53,235 nt of DNA, from the NCBI GenBank assembly GCA_043803805.1, contig JAZDJP010000113.1:1-53235 (forward strand), read 5' to 3'. Of this stretch, positions 7,980 through 16,366 are shown in pieces. Positions within the stretch are counted from its first letter, which is position 1, and the number at the start of each line of letters is the position of its first letter. The translations under genes were made by a program, and so were the position numbers. The stretch comes from JAZDJP01 sp043803805. GTDB lineage: Bacteria; Planctomycetota; JAZDJP01. The notes under the pieces are model-generated. The model was not told the DNA's origin, searched no databases, and saw only the letters and a list, made by a program, of their open reading frames with translations.

Positions 7980-9104
7980 CTAATCGCCGATGTATCGGTA
8001 GAGTTCGTCTTCAGACAGGATCGGAACCTGAAGGTACATGGCTTCCTTTTTCATCCCCTCCACCTCGGTCCCGCCCACCCCGAGCACCAGGTAGTTCGTG
8101 TTCACCGTCAGCTGGTCGCCGACGGAACCGCCGTTCTCCTGGACATAAAACTTCATTTCCTCATGCGTGTACTTCTTGAATTCCCCCGCGATGACGAAAA
8201 GTTTCTTCTTCTTGGGGTGGAACGTGCGGTTGGCGATGAGATCGCCCTTGACCATGGGATCGGCCGGGTTGTGCTTGACGACCACCGCCTTGCTCGTGGC
8301 GTCACCCACCTGGCGGACCTCGATGTCCCCCTTCTCCTTGATCCGACCGCCCTTGCCAACCTGGTACACCCGGAACTTGAGCCCGTATTTCAGGTTATTC
8401 TGCTTGCCGAGGTTGACCCAGACGTAGCCGGTCTGGGGATCGCTCTCGAGAACCTCCCCGTCGGCCTCGAGCCCCTTTCCCAGAAATTCCCGCTCCGCGA
8501 GCAGCACCTGCTCCAGGCGTTCCCGGAGGGACCGGATCTCCTCATCGGTCCGCGATTTCTCGTTGGACCGCTCCGTCCTCTCCTTGACGACGGTGCCCTC
8601 AAGTTCGGTGACCTTGTCCGTCTTGACCTTGACTTCCTTGTTGAACTTGTCGCGCTCGGCGTCGATCGTCTGGGTGAGTTTTCCAACCTCCTCGTTGATC
8701 TCGGCGATTTTCTTATCCTTCTCCTCGACGCGCTTTTTGATCTCCTCTTCAATATTCTTTTTGGCCTCGACCTGTTCGTCCCGCGCACGCTCGGTTTCGG
8801 CCACGCGGTGGTCCCGTTCCTGCCATTTCTCTTCGAGGCCGACGATCTTCTGCTCAAGCCCCTTCACCGGATCCTTGATGACCTCCTCCAGTTCCTTGAT
8901 CCTGACATCCCGTTCCGACACCATGCCTTCGCGCTTGACCAGATCCACCGCCTGTTGTTCCTTGACCAGCCGCAACTCTTCCTTCTGGTTGAACATCCAC
9001 CAGTAGAGTCCGCAGGCCGCCACGAACAAAACGATGAATATGACCAGAAAGGCCTGCAGGACCGTATTGTCCTGACGCCGCGCCGGCTTTTTGACGACCG
9101 CCAT
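7980..9104 (-). CDS. Membrane-anchored coiled-coil protein with C-terminal BRCT-like domain
   Basis: A 374-residue protein; ATG 9104 is preceded by GGAGGG. A short basic N-terminus is followed by one membrane helix (about 15-38). Residues about 40-215 are a long Glu/Lys-rich coiled coil with heptad hydrophobics. A small beta domain follows (about 220-295, YVWVNLGKQNNLKYGLKFRV). The last ~78 residues match the BRCT pattern seen in NAD-dependent DNA ligases: KLFVIAGEF, then EMKFYVQENGGSV, TVNTNYLVLG and LQVPILSEDELYRYI. BRCT domains normally mediate DNA-repair protein contacts or phosphopeptide binding in the cytoplasm, so a membrane-tethered one is unusual. Orientation of the C-terminus is not known. 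It has its own promoter and is divergent from ctpA. Confidence 0.8.
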   Translation of the reverse strand: MAVVKKPARRQDNTVLQAFLVIFIVLFVAACGLYWWMFNQKEELRLVKEQQAVDLVKREGMVSERDVRIKELEEVIKDPVKGLEQKIVGLEEKWQERDHRVAETERARDEQVEAKKNIEEEIKKRVEEKDKKIAEINEEVGKLTQTIDAERDKFNKEVKVKTDKVTELEGTVVKERTERSNEKSRTDEEIRSLRERLEQVLLAEREFLGKGLEADGEVLESDPQTGYVWVNLGKQNNLKYGLKFRVYQVGKGGRIKEKGDIEVRQVGDATSKAVVVKHNPADPMVKGDLIANRTFHPKKKKLFVIAGEFKKYTHEEMKFYVQENGGSVGDQLTVNTNYLVLGVGGTEVEGMKKEAMYLQVPILSEDELYRYIGD

Positions 9105-9160
9105 GTGTCCCTCCGCGAGAAGACGGGGGTTGGATGCCCACTGCCACAACCGACGCCCAG

Positions 9161-9188
9161 ATGATAGTCCGGGCGTCCGGCATTTCAA
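9161..9188 (-). promoter_or_regulatory. Putative promoter of the coiled-coil BRCT gene
   Basis: On the minus strand, TTGAAA (9183-9188), a 16-base spacer and TATCAT (9161-9166) form a good sigma70-like match about 57 bases before the ATG at 9104. Confidence 0.45.
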
Positions 9189-9224
9189 GTTGATTCCGGC
9201 GAATTTCATTCGAATGAAAATTCC

Positions 9225-9252
9225 TTGAACCTCCGCCCCGGACGATTACGAT
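9225..9252 (+). promoter_or_regulatory. Weak candidate promoter of ctpA
   Basis: TTGAAC (9225-9230), a 16-base spacer and TACGAT (9247-9252) match four of six bases each. The transcript would begin immediately before the leader hairpin at 9264-9286. Confidence 0.3.
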
Positions 9253-9263
9253 GGAGCGGCATA

Positions 9264-9286
9264 AGCGCCTCCCGGGGGGAGGCGCT
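9264..9286 (+). repeat. Perfect 10-bp hairpin in the ctpA leader
   Basis: AGCGCCTCCC (9264-9273) pairs perfectly with GGGAGGCGCT (9277-9286) around a three-G loop. A pyrimidine-rich run follows (TTCTCCCCCT). It lies 28 bases before the ctpA ATG and could act as an mRNA stabiliser or a weak attenuator. Confidence 0.6.
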
Positions 9287-9313
9287 TTCTCCCCCTCCGG
9301 GAAGGAGCGTCTC

Positions 9314-10672
9314 ATGCGTCAGAAATGGTTCTGGGTGGTCGTTTCCTTCGCCTTTCTCGTTTTTGGCGCCTGGTCCCTCCGGTCGGAATCCTCCAAGACC
9401 GACGCCGTCTATTCGGAGGCGGAGATGCTTCTCTTCGCCCGAAACGAAATCCTGAACCGGTACGCGGAAAAGGTCGACAGCCGTCAGCTCTTCTACGGTT
9501 CCATCCAGGGCATGATGGCCACCCTGGACGATTACAGCCAATTTCTGAAGCCCGACCTCTACAAGGAATTGCGGATCGACACCGAGGGGGAATTCGGCGG
9601 TCTCGGCATCGAAATCACCCAGGACGAACGCGGCATCCTTACCGTCATCACCCCCATCGAGGACACCCCGGCCTTCACCGGGGGAGTGCGCGCCGGAGAC
9701 CGCATCATCAAAATTGACGGGAAGACAACCGAAAAGCTGACCGTCACGGACGCCGTCAAGATTCTCCGCGGCAAGCCCGGGACCGCCGTCACCATCACCC
9801 TGTACCGCAAGGGCGAGCATGAACTGCGGGACATCACCCTCACACGTGACATCATCCGCATCAAGAGCGCCAAGGGGGCGCGCCTGATGGACGAGACGAA
9901 CAAGATCGGCTATGTGCGTCTGACCCGTTTTCAGGCGGACACCTGCGCGGAACTCGACCAGGCGGTGAACGCCCTGAAGAAGCAGGGCATGAAGGCCCTC
10001 GTCCTCGACCTCCGTTTCAACCCGGGAGGAAGGCTCGACACCGCGGTGGATGTGGCGGACCGCTTCCTGGCGGAGGGGCTCATCGTCTCGACGAAGGGCC
10101 GCGAGAATTCCCAGAACAAGGAGCACTGGGCCCGGAAGGCCGGGACCTACGACCCGTTCCTCGTCGCCGTCCTTATCTCGGGTCGGAGCGCAAGCGCCTC
10201 CGAGGTGGTCACCGGGGCGCTCCAGGACAACGGGCGGGCGATCGTCGTCGGGGCGAAGAGCTTCGGCAAGGCCTCCGTCCAGAGCATCATCGAATTCCAG
10301 ACAGATGAGGGCATGGCGGCCCTGAAACTCACAACGGCCCACTACTACACCCCGTCCGGCAAACTCATCCATGGGAAGGGCATCGAGCCGGACATCACCG
10401 TGACGGTCACTCCCGAGGACGAGGAAAAAGTTCTCGAGGAATGGCGCCGCCTTCGCATGGAAGAGGTCAAGCCCCAGGAGAAGGAAAAGGACGCCCCGAA
10501 GGAACCTTCCACCGCCACCGGCGCGAATATCGAGGAGAAACCCTTCTGGGAGGCGGGCGACGAGAAGAAGAAGGAGTCCGTCATCGACCGCCAGCTTGAG
10601 ACGGCGGTCAACGTGCTCCGGGGAATGATGGCCCTTCAGAAGACTCCGGTGAAGACGGTGGCGAAACCATAA
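9314..10672 (+). CDS. ctpA: C-terminal processing peptidase (S41 family) with PDZ domain
   Basis: A 452-residue periplasmic or membrane-anchored protease of the CtpA/Prc type, which cleaves exported proteins at their C-termini. ATG 9314 follows GGAAGGAG. A signal anchor occupies about residues 5-22. A PDZ domain lies at about 90-170 (GGLGIEI, GVRAGDRIIKIDG), followed by the protease core with LRFNPGG (234-239), the likely nucleophile S294 in GRSASASEV and the likely general base K319 in SFGKASVQ. The C-terminal 60 residues are charged and low-complexity. The catalytic residues are assigned by family alignment from memory. The gene is monocistronic, followed by a terminator. Confidence 0.93.
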   Translation: MRQKWFWVVVSFAFLVFGAWSLRSESSKTDAVYSEAEMLLFARNEILNRYAEKVDSRQLFYGSIQGMMATLDDYSQFLKPDLYKELRIDTEGEFGGLGIEITQDERGILTVITPIEDTPAFTGGVRAGDRIIKIDGKTTEKLTVTDAVKILRGKPGTAVTITLYRKGEHELRDITLTRDIIRIKSAKGARLMDETNKIGYVRLTRFQADTCAELDQAVNALKKQGMKALVLDLRFNPGGRLDTAVDVADRFLAEGLIVSTKGRENSQNKEHWARKAGTYDPFLVAVLISGRSASASEVVTGALQDNGRAIVVGAKSFGKASVQSIIEFQTDEGMAALKLTTAHYYTPSGKLIHGKGIEPDITVTVTPEDEEKVLEEWRRLRMEEVKPQEKEKDAPKEPSTATGANIEEKPFWEAGDEKKKESVIDRQLETAVNVLRGMMALQKTPVKTVAKP

Positions 10673-10673
10673 T

Positions 10674-10718
10674 CGGCCGTTGGATTCGGGAACCGGGAAC
10701 CGAAACGGCCGGGTTTTT
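10674..10718 (+). terminator. Rho-independent terminator after ctpA
   Basis: CGGCCGTT (10674-10681) pairs with AACGGCCG (10704-10711), followed by GGTTTTT (10712-10718). It starts two bases after the ctpA stop. Confidence 0.75.
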
Positions 10719-10751
10719 ACGCGGTTTCCGATCCCCGGTTGCCGGTTCCCG
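10687..10751 (+). repeat. Imperfect inverted repeat competing with the ctpA terminator
   Basis: The 16 bases at 10687-10702 (two copies of GGGAACC) are nearly the reverse complement of 10736-10751, with one mismatch. Pairing would break the terminator stem at 10674-10711 and would end five bases before the tsaD ATG at 10756, where no Shine-Dalgarno sequence is visible. Confidence 0.5.
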
Positions 10752-10755
10752 AACC

Positions 10756-11762
<1,007 letters not shown>

Positions 11763-11766
<4 letters not shown>

Positions 11767-12527
11767 GACCCGACGCCCTCGAACGGCTTCTCCGCGACGT
11801 CCGCGCCGGACGCCTCCCGATCGCAGGGGCCCTCGTGAAACTGCGGGCGCTCCCCTTCACGGACCTGGGTTTCGCCACGGTGGACACCCACCGCGCCATC
11901 CGCTGCGGGCTCCCGGAGGTCGTCTTCTGCCTGAACAAAACCCCCGTCATGACCGCCGGCATCGCCCGGACGCTCGCGGCCACGGGGAACAACGTCCTCC
12001 TGACCCGGGCGACGGCGGCCCATTACCGGGCCGTCAGCCGCCGCCTCCCGAAGGCCCGCTGGCACGCCATCGCCCGGGCCATCACGATCACCCGGAAACC
12101 CGTCCGCCCGGCGCGGCCCGGCATCCTCATCATCACGGCGGGGACGGCCGATCTCCCCGCCGCCGAGGAGGCGCGCGTCACGGCGGAAATCATGGGGAAC
12201 CGTGTCCGCGCCATCCACGATGTCGGCGTCGCCGGAATCCACCGGTTGCTCCGGCATGTTGAAATGATACAATCGGCACGCGTGTTGGTGGTCGCGGCCG
12301 GAATGGAAGGGGCGCTCCCGAGCGTTGTCGGAGGGCTGGTCGCCCGCCCGGTCATCGCCCTGCCGACCAGCATCGGCTACGGCGCGAGCTTCGGCGGAGT
12401 GGCGGCGCTCCTGGCCATGCTCAACTCGTGCGCGGCCGGGGTGTCGGTCGTGAACATCGACAACGGATTCGGGGCCGGGTATCTCGCCGGCCTCATCAAT
12501 AGCGCGGCGGCAACGATGCGATCATGA
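11763..12527 (+). CDS. larB: Nickel-pincer cofactor biosynthesis protein LarB
   Basis: A 254-residue protein of the LarB family, whose C-terminal half resembles PurE. LarB carboxylates and hydrolyses nicotinic acid adenine dinucleotide to pyridinium-3,5-biscarboxylic acid mononucleotide, the first step to the nickel-pincer cofactor of lactate racemase-type enzymes. The sequence shows the N-terminal LGFATVDTHRAIRCGLPEVVF and the C-terminal phosphate-binding stretches TAGTADLPAAEEA, VAAGMEGALPSVVGG, PTSIGYGASFGG and VSVVNIDNGFGAG. LarC, LarE and a LarA-type racemase are not in this window. It sits between tsaD and nnrD with 4-base overlaps at both ends, so it is translated as part of this operon. 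Confidence 0.92.
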
Positions 12528-13399
12528 TCCAAATCATTCCATCCCCCCCCGCCCTCCGCCGTCGTCCGCCCGATTCCCACAAGGGCACCTACGGCCATGT
12601 CTTCGTCCTTGCCGGATCCGCGGGGATGACGGGAGCGGCATTCCTCACAACCCAAAGCGCGTTGCGTTCGGGGGCGGGGCTCGTGACGCTCGGGGTGCCC
12701 CGGAGCCTCCAGCCGATCCTCGCGTCGAAACTGACCTGCGCCATCACCGTGGCGCTCCCCGAATCCCCCCGCCGGACGTTCTCCTCGCATGAAAAGGAGG
12801 AGACGGCGCGGATGATCGCCAACCGCTACACGTGCCTGGCCATGGGACCAGGGGTCTCCCAGGACATCGACACGAAACGCCTCGTCCTCTATCTCCTCCA
12901 GACGGTGAAACTCCCGACCGTCCTTGACGCCGACGGCATCAACGTCCTCCCCCAGCACCCGACGCTCCTCCATGAAATCGGGCACGATGTCATCCTCACC
13001 CCCCATCCGGGGGAGATGGCGCGCCTGACGGGATTGACCACGGAAGAGATCCAGAAGGACCGCCAGGGGATCGCCCTCGACTTCGCGAAAACCTTCCGCA
13101 CCATCCTGGTCCTGAAAGGCCACCGCACCCTCGTGACGGACGGCGAGAAACTGTTCATCAACCCCACCGGAAATCCCGGCATGGCAACGGCCGGCGCGGG
13201 GGATGTCCTCACGGGAATGATTGCGGGACTCCTCGTGCAGGGTTATTCCCCCTTCGATTCCGCGGTTCTCGGGGTGTACCTCCACGGCCTTGCCGGAGAC
13301 ATCGCCCGTGAATCGAAGGGCGAATACGCGCTCATCGCCACCGATATCCTGGACTGCCTGCCGCGGTCATTCATCCGGCACGGGGATACCACGAAATAA
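12524..13399 (+). CDS. nnrD: ADP-dependent (S)-NAD(P)H-hydrate dehydratase
   Basis: A 291-residue ribokinase-fold enzyme (YjeF C-terminal/CARKD family) that repairs hydrated NAD(P)H. It shows KGTYGHVFVLAGSAGMTGA at the start, the glycine motif TPHPGEMARLTG in the middle, VLKGHRTLVT, and the family signature NPGMATAGAGDVLTGMIAG near residue 225. The usual N-terminal epimerase domain (NnrE) is absent, so this is the stand-alone form. It overlaps larB by four bases. The last codons and stop (ACCACGAAATAA) fall in a dispersed CACGAAA-type repeat. Confidence 0.92.
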   Translation: MIQIIPSPPALRRRPPDSHKGTYGHVFVLAGSAGMTGAAFLTTQSALRSGAGLVTLGVPRSLQPILASKLTCAITVALPESPRRTFSSHEKEETARMIANRYTCLAMGPGVSQDIDTKRLVLYLLQTVKLPTVLDADGINVLPQHPTLLHEIGHDVILTPHPGEMARLTGLTTEEIQKDRQGIALDFAKTFRTILVLKGHRTLVTDGEKLFINPTGNPGMATAGAGDVLTGMIAGLLVQGYSPFDSAVLGVYLHGLAGDIARESKGEYALIATDILDCLPRSFIRHGDTTK

Positions 13400-13420
13400 C
13401 GAAATTGCCGCGACATAACC
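13384..13420 (+). repeat. CACGAAA-type dispersed repeat, short copy
   Basis: ACCACGAAATAACGAAATT and the following CCGCGACATAAC match the motif units at 42690-42760. The nnrD stop codon lies inside the repeat. Confidence 0.5.
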
Positions 13421-13511
13421 CGGCTCCCCGGGGTTGACCGCGGCCGCAGCCTCGTCGGATCCTCCGGGAAGAACCACAAAAGCACGAAGCGGTGTGTGTG
13501 TTGAAAGGGCC

Positions 13512-13546
13512 TGCCGGTTGCAATCCGCCGGCAACTGCCGTATAAT
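13512..13546 (+). promoter_or_regulatory. Promoter of the HNH gene with overlapping dyad; leaderless mRNA likely
   Basis: TTGCAA (13518-13523), a 17-base spacer and a perfect TATAAT (13541-13546) lie so close to the ATG at 13555 that transcription should start within a few bases of the codon. The dyad TGCCGG (13512-13517) and CCGGCA (13528-13533) brackets the -35 box and could be an operator. Confidence 0.7.
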
Positions 13547-13554
13547 TTTCCGGC

Positions 13555-14193
13555 ATGAGCGCCGCCGCGACCGTCCTCAACGAGAACGTTCTCGTCCTGA
13601 ACAAATACTTCATGCCGGTCCACATCACGACGGCCCGGCGGGCGTTCGCGCTCCTCTACAAAGACGCCGCCGAGGTCGTCCACCCGGCGCATGACCGGTT
13701 TGACACATACAACTTCAAGAGCTGGGCGGAACTGTCTCTGCTACGGGACGCCTTCCCCGACACGGCCGACGCCGGGGACTGGGTCCGGACGGTGTCCTTC
13801 CAGATTCGGATCCCGCGGATCATCCGCCTGCTGGGCTACGAGCGCCTGCCGCGCCAGAACGTGAAGTTCAACCGACGGAACATCTATGCCCGGGATGGGA
13901 ACCGCTGCCAGTACTGCGGAAAAAAATTTCCGACGAGCGAACTTTCCCTCGACCACATCACCCCCCGCTCCCGGGGCGGGAAATCCACCTGGGACAACGT
14001 CGTCTGCGCCTGCACGTCCTGCAACGTCCGCAAGGGCGGCCGGCTCCTTTCGGAATGCCGGATGAAACTCATCCAGAAACCGGTCCGTCCCAAGCGAAGC
14101 CCCCTCATTGACATCAGCCTGCGTTCGGCCAAGTACAAGTCATGGAAGACGTTCGTGGACAGCGCGTACTGGACGGTGGAGCTGGACGAGTAG
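13555..14193 (+). CDS. HNH endonuclease family protein
   Basis: A 212-residue protein with an N-terminal domain (about 1-100; LNENVLVLNKYFMPVHITTA) found in many stand-alone bacterial HNH proteins, then an HNH/zinc domain: CQYCGKKF (about 119-126), the catalytic LDHITPRSRGG with the DH pair, WDNVVCACTSCNVRKGG carrying the second CxxC and the N, and a basic tail. Such proteins are metal-dependent DNases of unknown cellular role, usually housekeeping and not linked to an intron or phage. No Shine-Dalgarno is present; the promoter -10 box ends eight bases before the ATG. It converges with aguA. Confidence 0.85.
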   Translation: MSAAATVLNENVLVLNKYFMPVHITTARRAFALLYKDAAEVVHPAHDRFDTYNFKSWAELSLLRDAFPDTADAGDWVRTVSFQIRIPRIIRLLGYERLPRQNVKFNRRNIYARDGNRCQYCGKKFPTSELSLDHITPRSRGGKSTWDNVVCACTSCNVRKGGRLLSECRMKLIQKPVRPKRSPLIDISLRSAKYKSWKTFVDSAYWTVELDE

Positions 14194-14252
14194 GAAGCGT
14201 GATTCGTTGTTCGTGATTTTTCGGCGAGACACGGTTCACGAGCGACGAGCGC

Positions 14253-15305
14253 CTATCCCGCGGCCGGTTGCTGCTGTGACAGGCAATGCACCGACCCGTT
14301 GCCGGCCACCATGGCCCGGGCGGGGATGCCGGTGACCCGGCGGTCCGGGAAAAACCGTTTCAGAATGCCCAGGGCCTTATCGTCATTGGGATGGCCAAAG
14401 AACGGGACGAGGACGGCGGCGTTGGCGATGAAAAAATTGGCGTAACTCGCCGGGAGGCGCCGCCCGCCCAGTTCCACCCGCCCCGGGGTCGGGAGCGGCA
14501 CCACCTCGAGCGGTCGTCCTTCGCCGCCGCGCATGGCCCGGAGGCGGCGGAAATTTTCCCGGAGCGGTTTGTGGTTCTCGTCGGCCGGATTCTCCTCGAC
14601 GGCACAGACGACGGTGGTCGGGTTCACGAACCGCGCGACGTCGTCCACGTGGCCGTCGGTGTCATCGCCCGCCACCCCCTCCCCCAGCCACAGGACGTTC
14701 CGGACGCCGAGGCTGTCCCGCAGGACGCCCTCGATGTCGATCCGGGACAGCGCCGGGTTCCGGTTCGCGTGAAGCAGGCATTGCTCCGTGACCAGAACGT
14801 CCCCGGCGCCGTTGACTTCGATGGAGCCCCCCTCCAGAACGATGCCGGGTTCGAACCGGGGAATCCGCAACGCGTCCGCGATGACCCGGGGGACGCCGCC
14901 GTCGCGAACGACGTCGGGGTACTTGTTCCCCCAGGCATTGAACCTCCAGTGGACCATGCCAACGGGCTTGTCCGCCCCGGGACGGATGACAAATGTCGGG
15001 CCGTAGTCGCGGATCCAGCTGTCCATCGTGGGGATGCGGTGGAAAACGACCCGGTCCGGCGAAACGCCCCCGGAACGGATTCTCAACGCGGCGCGGCGCT
15101 CCATCGCCTCGTCGGCCACGAGAAGGCGCACCGCCTCCCCCGGCACGAGGGCCCGGATCATGTCAACGTAAGAGGACTCCACATCCCCCAGAAGCCCCTC
15201 GTCCCACGCCGCGGTGACATGAGGCCAGACCAGCCACGTTGCATCGTGACGATGCCACTCGGCGGGCATGACATAACCAAGAGAATCGGGTGTCGGCGCG
15301 CTCAT
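14253..15305 (-). CDS. aguA: Agmatine deiminase
   Basis: A 350-residue pentein-fold hydrolase converting agmatine to N-carbamoylputrescine plus ammonia. Family motifs are MPAEWHRHDATWLVWPH at the N-terminus, MDSWIRDYGPTFV, the GEGVAGDDTDGHVDDVARF core with the catalytic histidine and aspartates, and the C-terminal GNGSVHCLSQQQP, where C341 is the nucleophile. It follows the arginine decarboxylase gene by 35 bases; together they make the arginine to agmatine to N-carbamoylputrescine route to putrescine. The usual next enzyme, AguB amidase, is not in this window. Confidence 0.95.
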   Translation of the reverse strand: MSAPTPDSLGYVMPAEWHRHDATWLVWPHVTAAWDEGLLGDVESSYVDMIRALVPGEAVRLLVADEAMERRAALRIRSGGVSPDRVVFHRIPTMDSWIRDYGPTFVIRPGADKPVGMVHWRFNAWGNKYPDVVRDGGVPRVIADALRIPRFEPGIVLEGGSIEVNGAGDVLVTEQCLLHANRNPALSRIDIEGVLRDSLGVRNVLWLGEGVAGDDTDGHVDDVARFVNPTTVVCAVEENPADENHKPLRENFRRLRAMRGGEGRPLEVVPLPTPGRVELGGRRLPASYANFFIANAAVLVPFFGHPNDDKALGILKRFFPDRRVTGIPARAMVAGNGSVHCLSQQQPAAG

Positions 15306-15340
15306 ACCGCTGGCGTGTCACCGTATCGTTGTAAACCGGC

Positions 15341-15886
15341 CTACATGATCATCACGGCCGCGGCGATGACCGTCGTCCAGATGCCGTTGGGACTCCCGAT
15401 GGCGGACTGGGTGATGTTGCAGGTACGGTAAATCTTCCCGCTGATCTTCCATACCTCCTTTTTCTGGTCCCAGGAGAGATCCGGATCAAAATCCACCCCC
15501 TGGATGGTCGCCAGCATCGAGGCCGCGAGATCCTCGGCGTAATCCCCCGCCTGATCCTCGTTTTCCCCGTAGCTGTGATGTTCCGAGAGGTAGCCGTAGC
15601 TGCGGCGATCCTTCGGTATGGCCAGTCCCACCGAGGCCGCCACAAGACGCCGGTATTCGTTGGTCTGGTTCCGCGCGAGGACGACGTAGACGATCTGACC
15701 GTCCTCGAGGCGCGTCAGCCCCTGGGATCTCGGAACAAGTTTGCAATACGGAGGAAAGATGCTGGAAACGTGAACGAGATTGAAACTCGCGACTCCGGCG
15801 TCACGGAGGGCCTCCTCAAAGGAAGGAAGCATCTCCTTGTGCCGCCCAACCCCCTTGGTCAAAAAAATGGCCTTGGCGACCGCCAT
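15341..15886 (-). CDS. pdaD: Pyruvoyl-dependent arginine decarboxylase
   Basis: About 181 residues from ATG 15886. A GTG further upstream at 15907 is an alternative that adds seven residues. The proenzyme self-cleaves to make its pyruvoyl cofactor; the cleavage motif VHVSSIFPP is intact, with cleavage expected between S41 and S42. LEDGQIVYVVLARNQTN and the C-terminal ISGKIYRTCNITQSA also match the family. It makes agmatine from arginine. It starts 42 bases after the rplQ stop on the same strand with no terminator between them and only a weak ribosome site, so it is probably the distal part of the ribosomal operon. PdaD is best known from archaea and scattered bacteria, including chlamydiae. 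Confidence 0.93.
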   Translation of the reverse strand: MAVAKAIFLTKGVGRHKEMLPSFEEALRDAGVASFNLVHVSSIFPPYCKLVPRSQGLTRLEDGQIVYVVLARNQTNEYRRLVAASVGLAIPKDRRSYGYLSEHHSYGENEDQAGDYAEDLAASMLATIQGVDFDPDLSWDQKKEVWKISGKIYRTCNITQSAIGSPNGIWTTVIAAAVMIM

Positions 15887-15928
15887 GGCCCCCCCCACGC
15901 GCCACACTCATCCAGCCGTCGCGTGGCG

Positions 15929-16357
15929 CTATTTGGCCGCTGCCTTTTCCTTCACCTTGCCCTTGCCCTTGCTTCCTTCAGGCGTCGCGGTTTTTGGTTT
16001 TACATCCACAAGTTCCAGGATCGCCTTCTGGCCACGGTCGGAGATCCGCCGATCGGCCAACTTCAGAATACGCGTGTAGCCGCCGTTACGCTTCGCGACA
16101 AGCGGGACAATCTCCTTGACGAGTTTCCGGGCCGCCTCTTCGTCGCCAAGGAGGGCGATACACCGCCGGAAGTTCGCAAGCCCCCCCCTTTTCCCGAAGG
16201 TGATCACCTTTTCGGCGTAAGGCCGAACCCCCTTGGCCTTCGCCAGGGTCGTTTCGATGCGGCCGTGACGCACGAGCGCCGATGCCAGGCCGCGGAGAAG
16301 CGCCCAGCGGGCGCCGGTCTTCCGTTCGAGTTTGCTCATGCCGTGACGGTGTCGCAT
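15929..16357 (-). CDS. rplQ: 50S ribosomal protein L17
   Basis: 142 residues starting at ATG 16357. It begins MRHRHGMSKLERKTGARWALLR..., the L17 signature, followed by ETTLAKAKGVRPYAEKVIT and LVKEIVPLVAKRNGGYTRIL. The C-terminus has a Lys/Gly/Ala-rich tail of about 20 residues beyond the core (GSKGKGKVKEKAAAK). It is the last ribosomal gene of the cluster, nine bases downstream of rpoA. Confidence 0.97.
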   Translation of the reverse strand: MRHRHGMSKLERKTGARWALLRGLASALVRHGRIETTLAKAKGVRPYAEKVITFGKRGGLANFRRCIALLGDEEAARKLVKEIVPLVAKRNGGYTRILKLADRRISDRGQKAILELVDVKPKTATPEGSKGKGKVKEKAAAK

Positions 16358-16366
16358 CAAATCCCC

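Noticed and set aside
14840..14880. A tRNA-like GGGTTCGAACC sequence
   Set aside because: It lies inside the aguA reading frame and there is no acceptor stem or anticodon arm around it.
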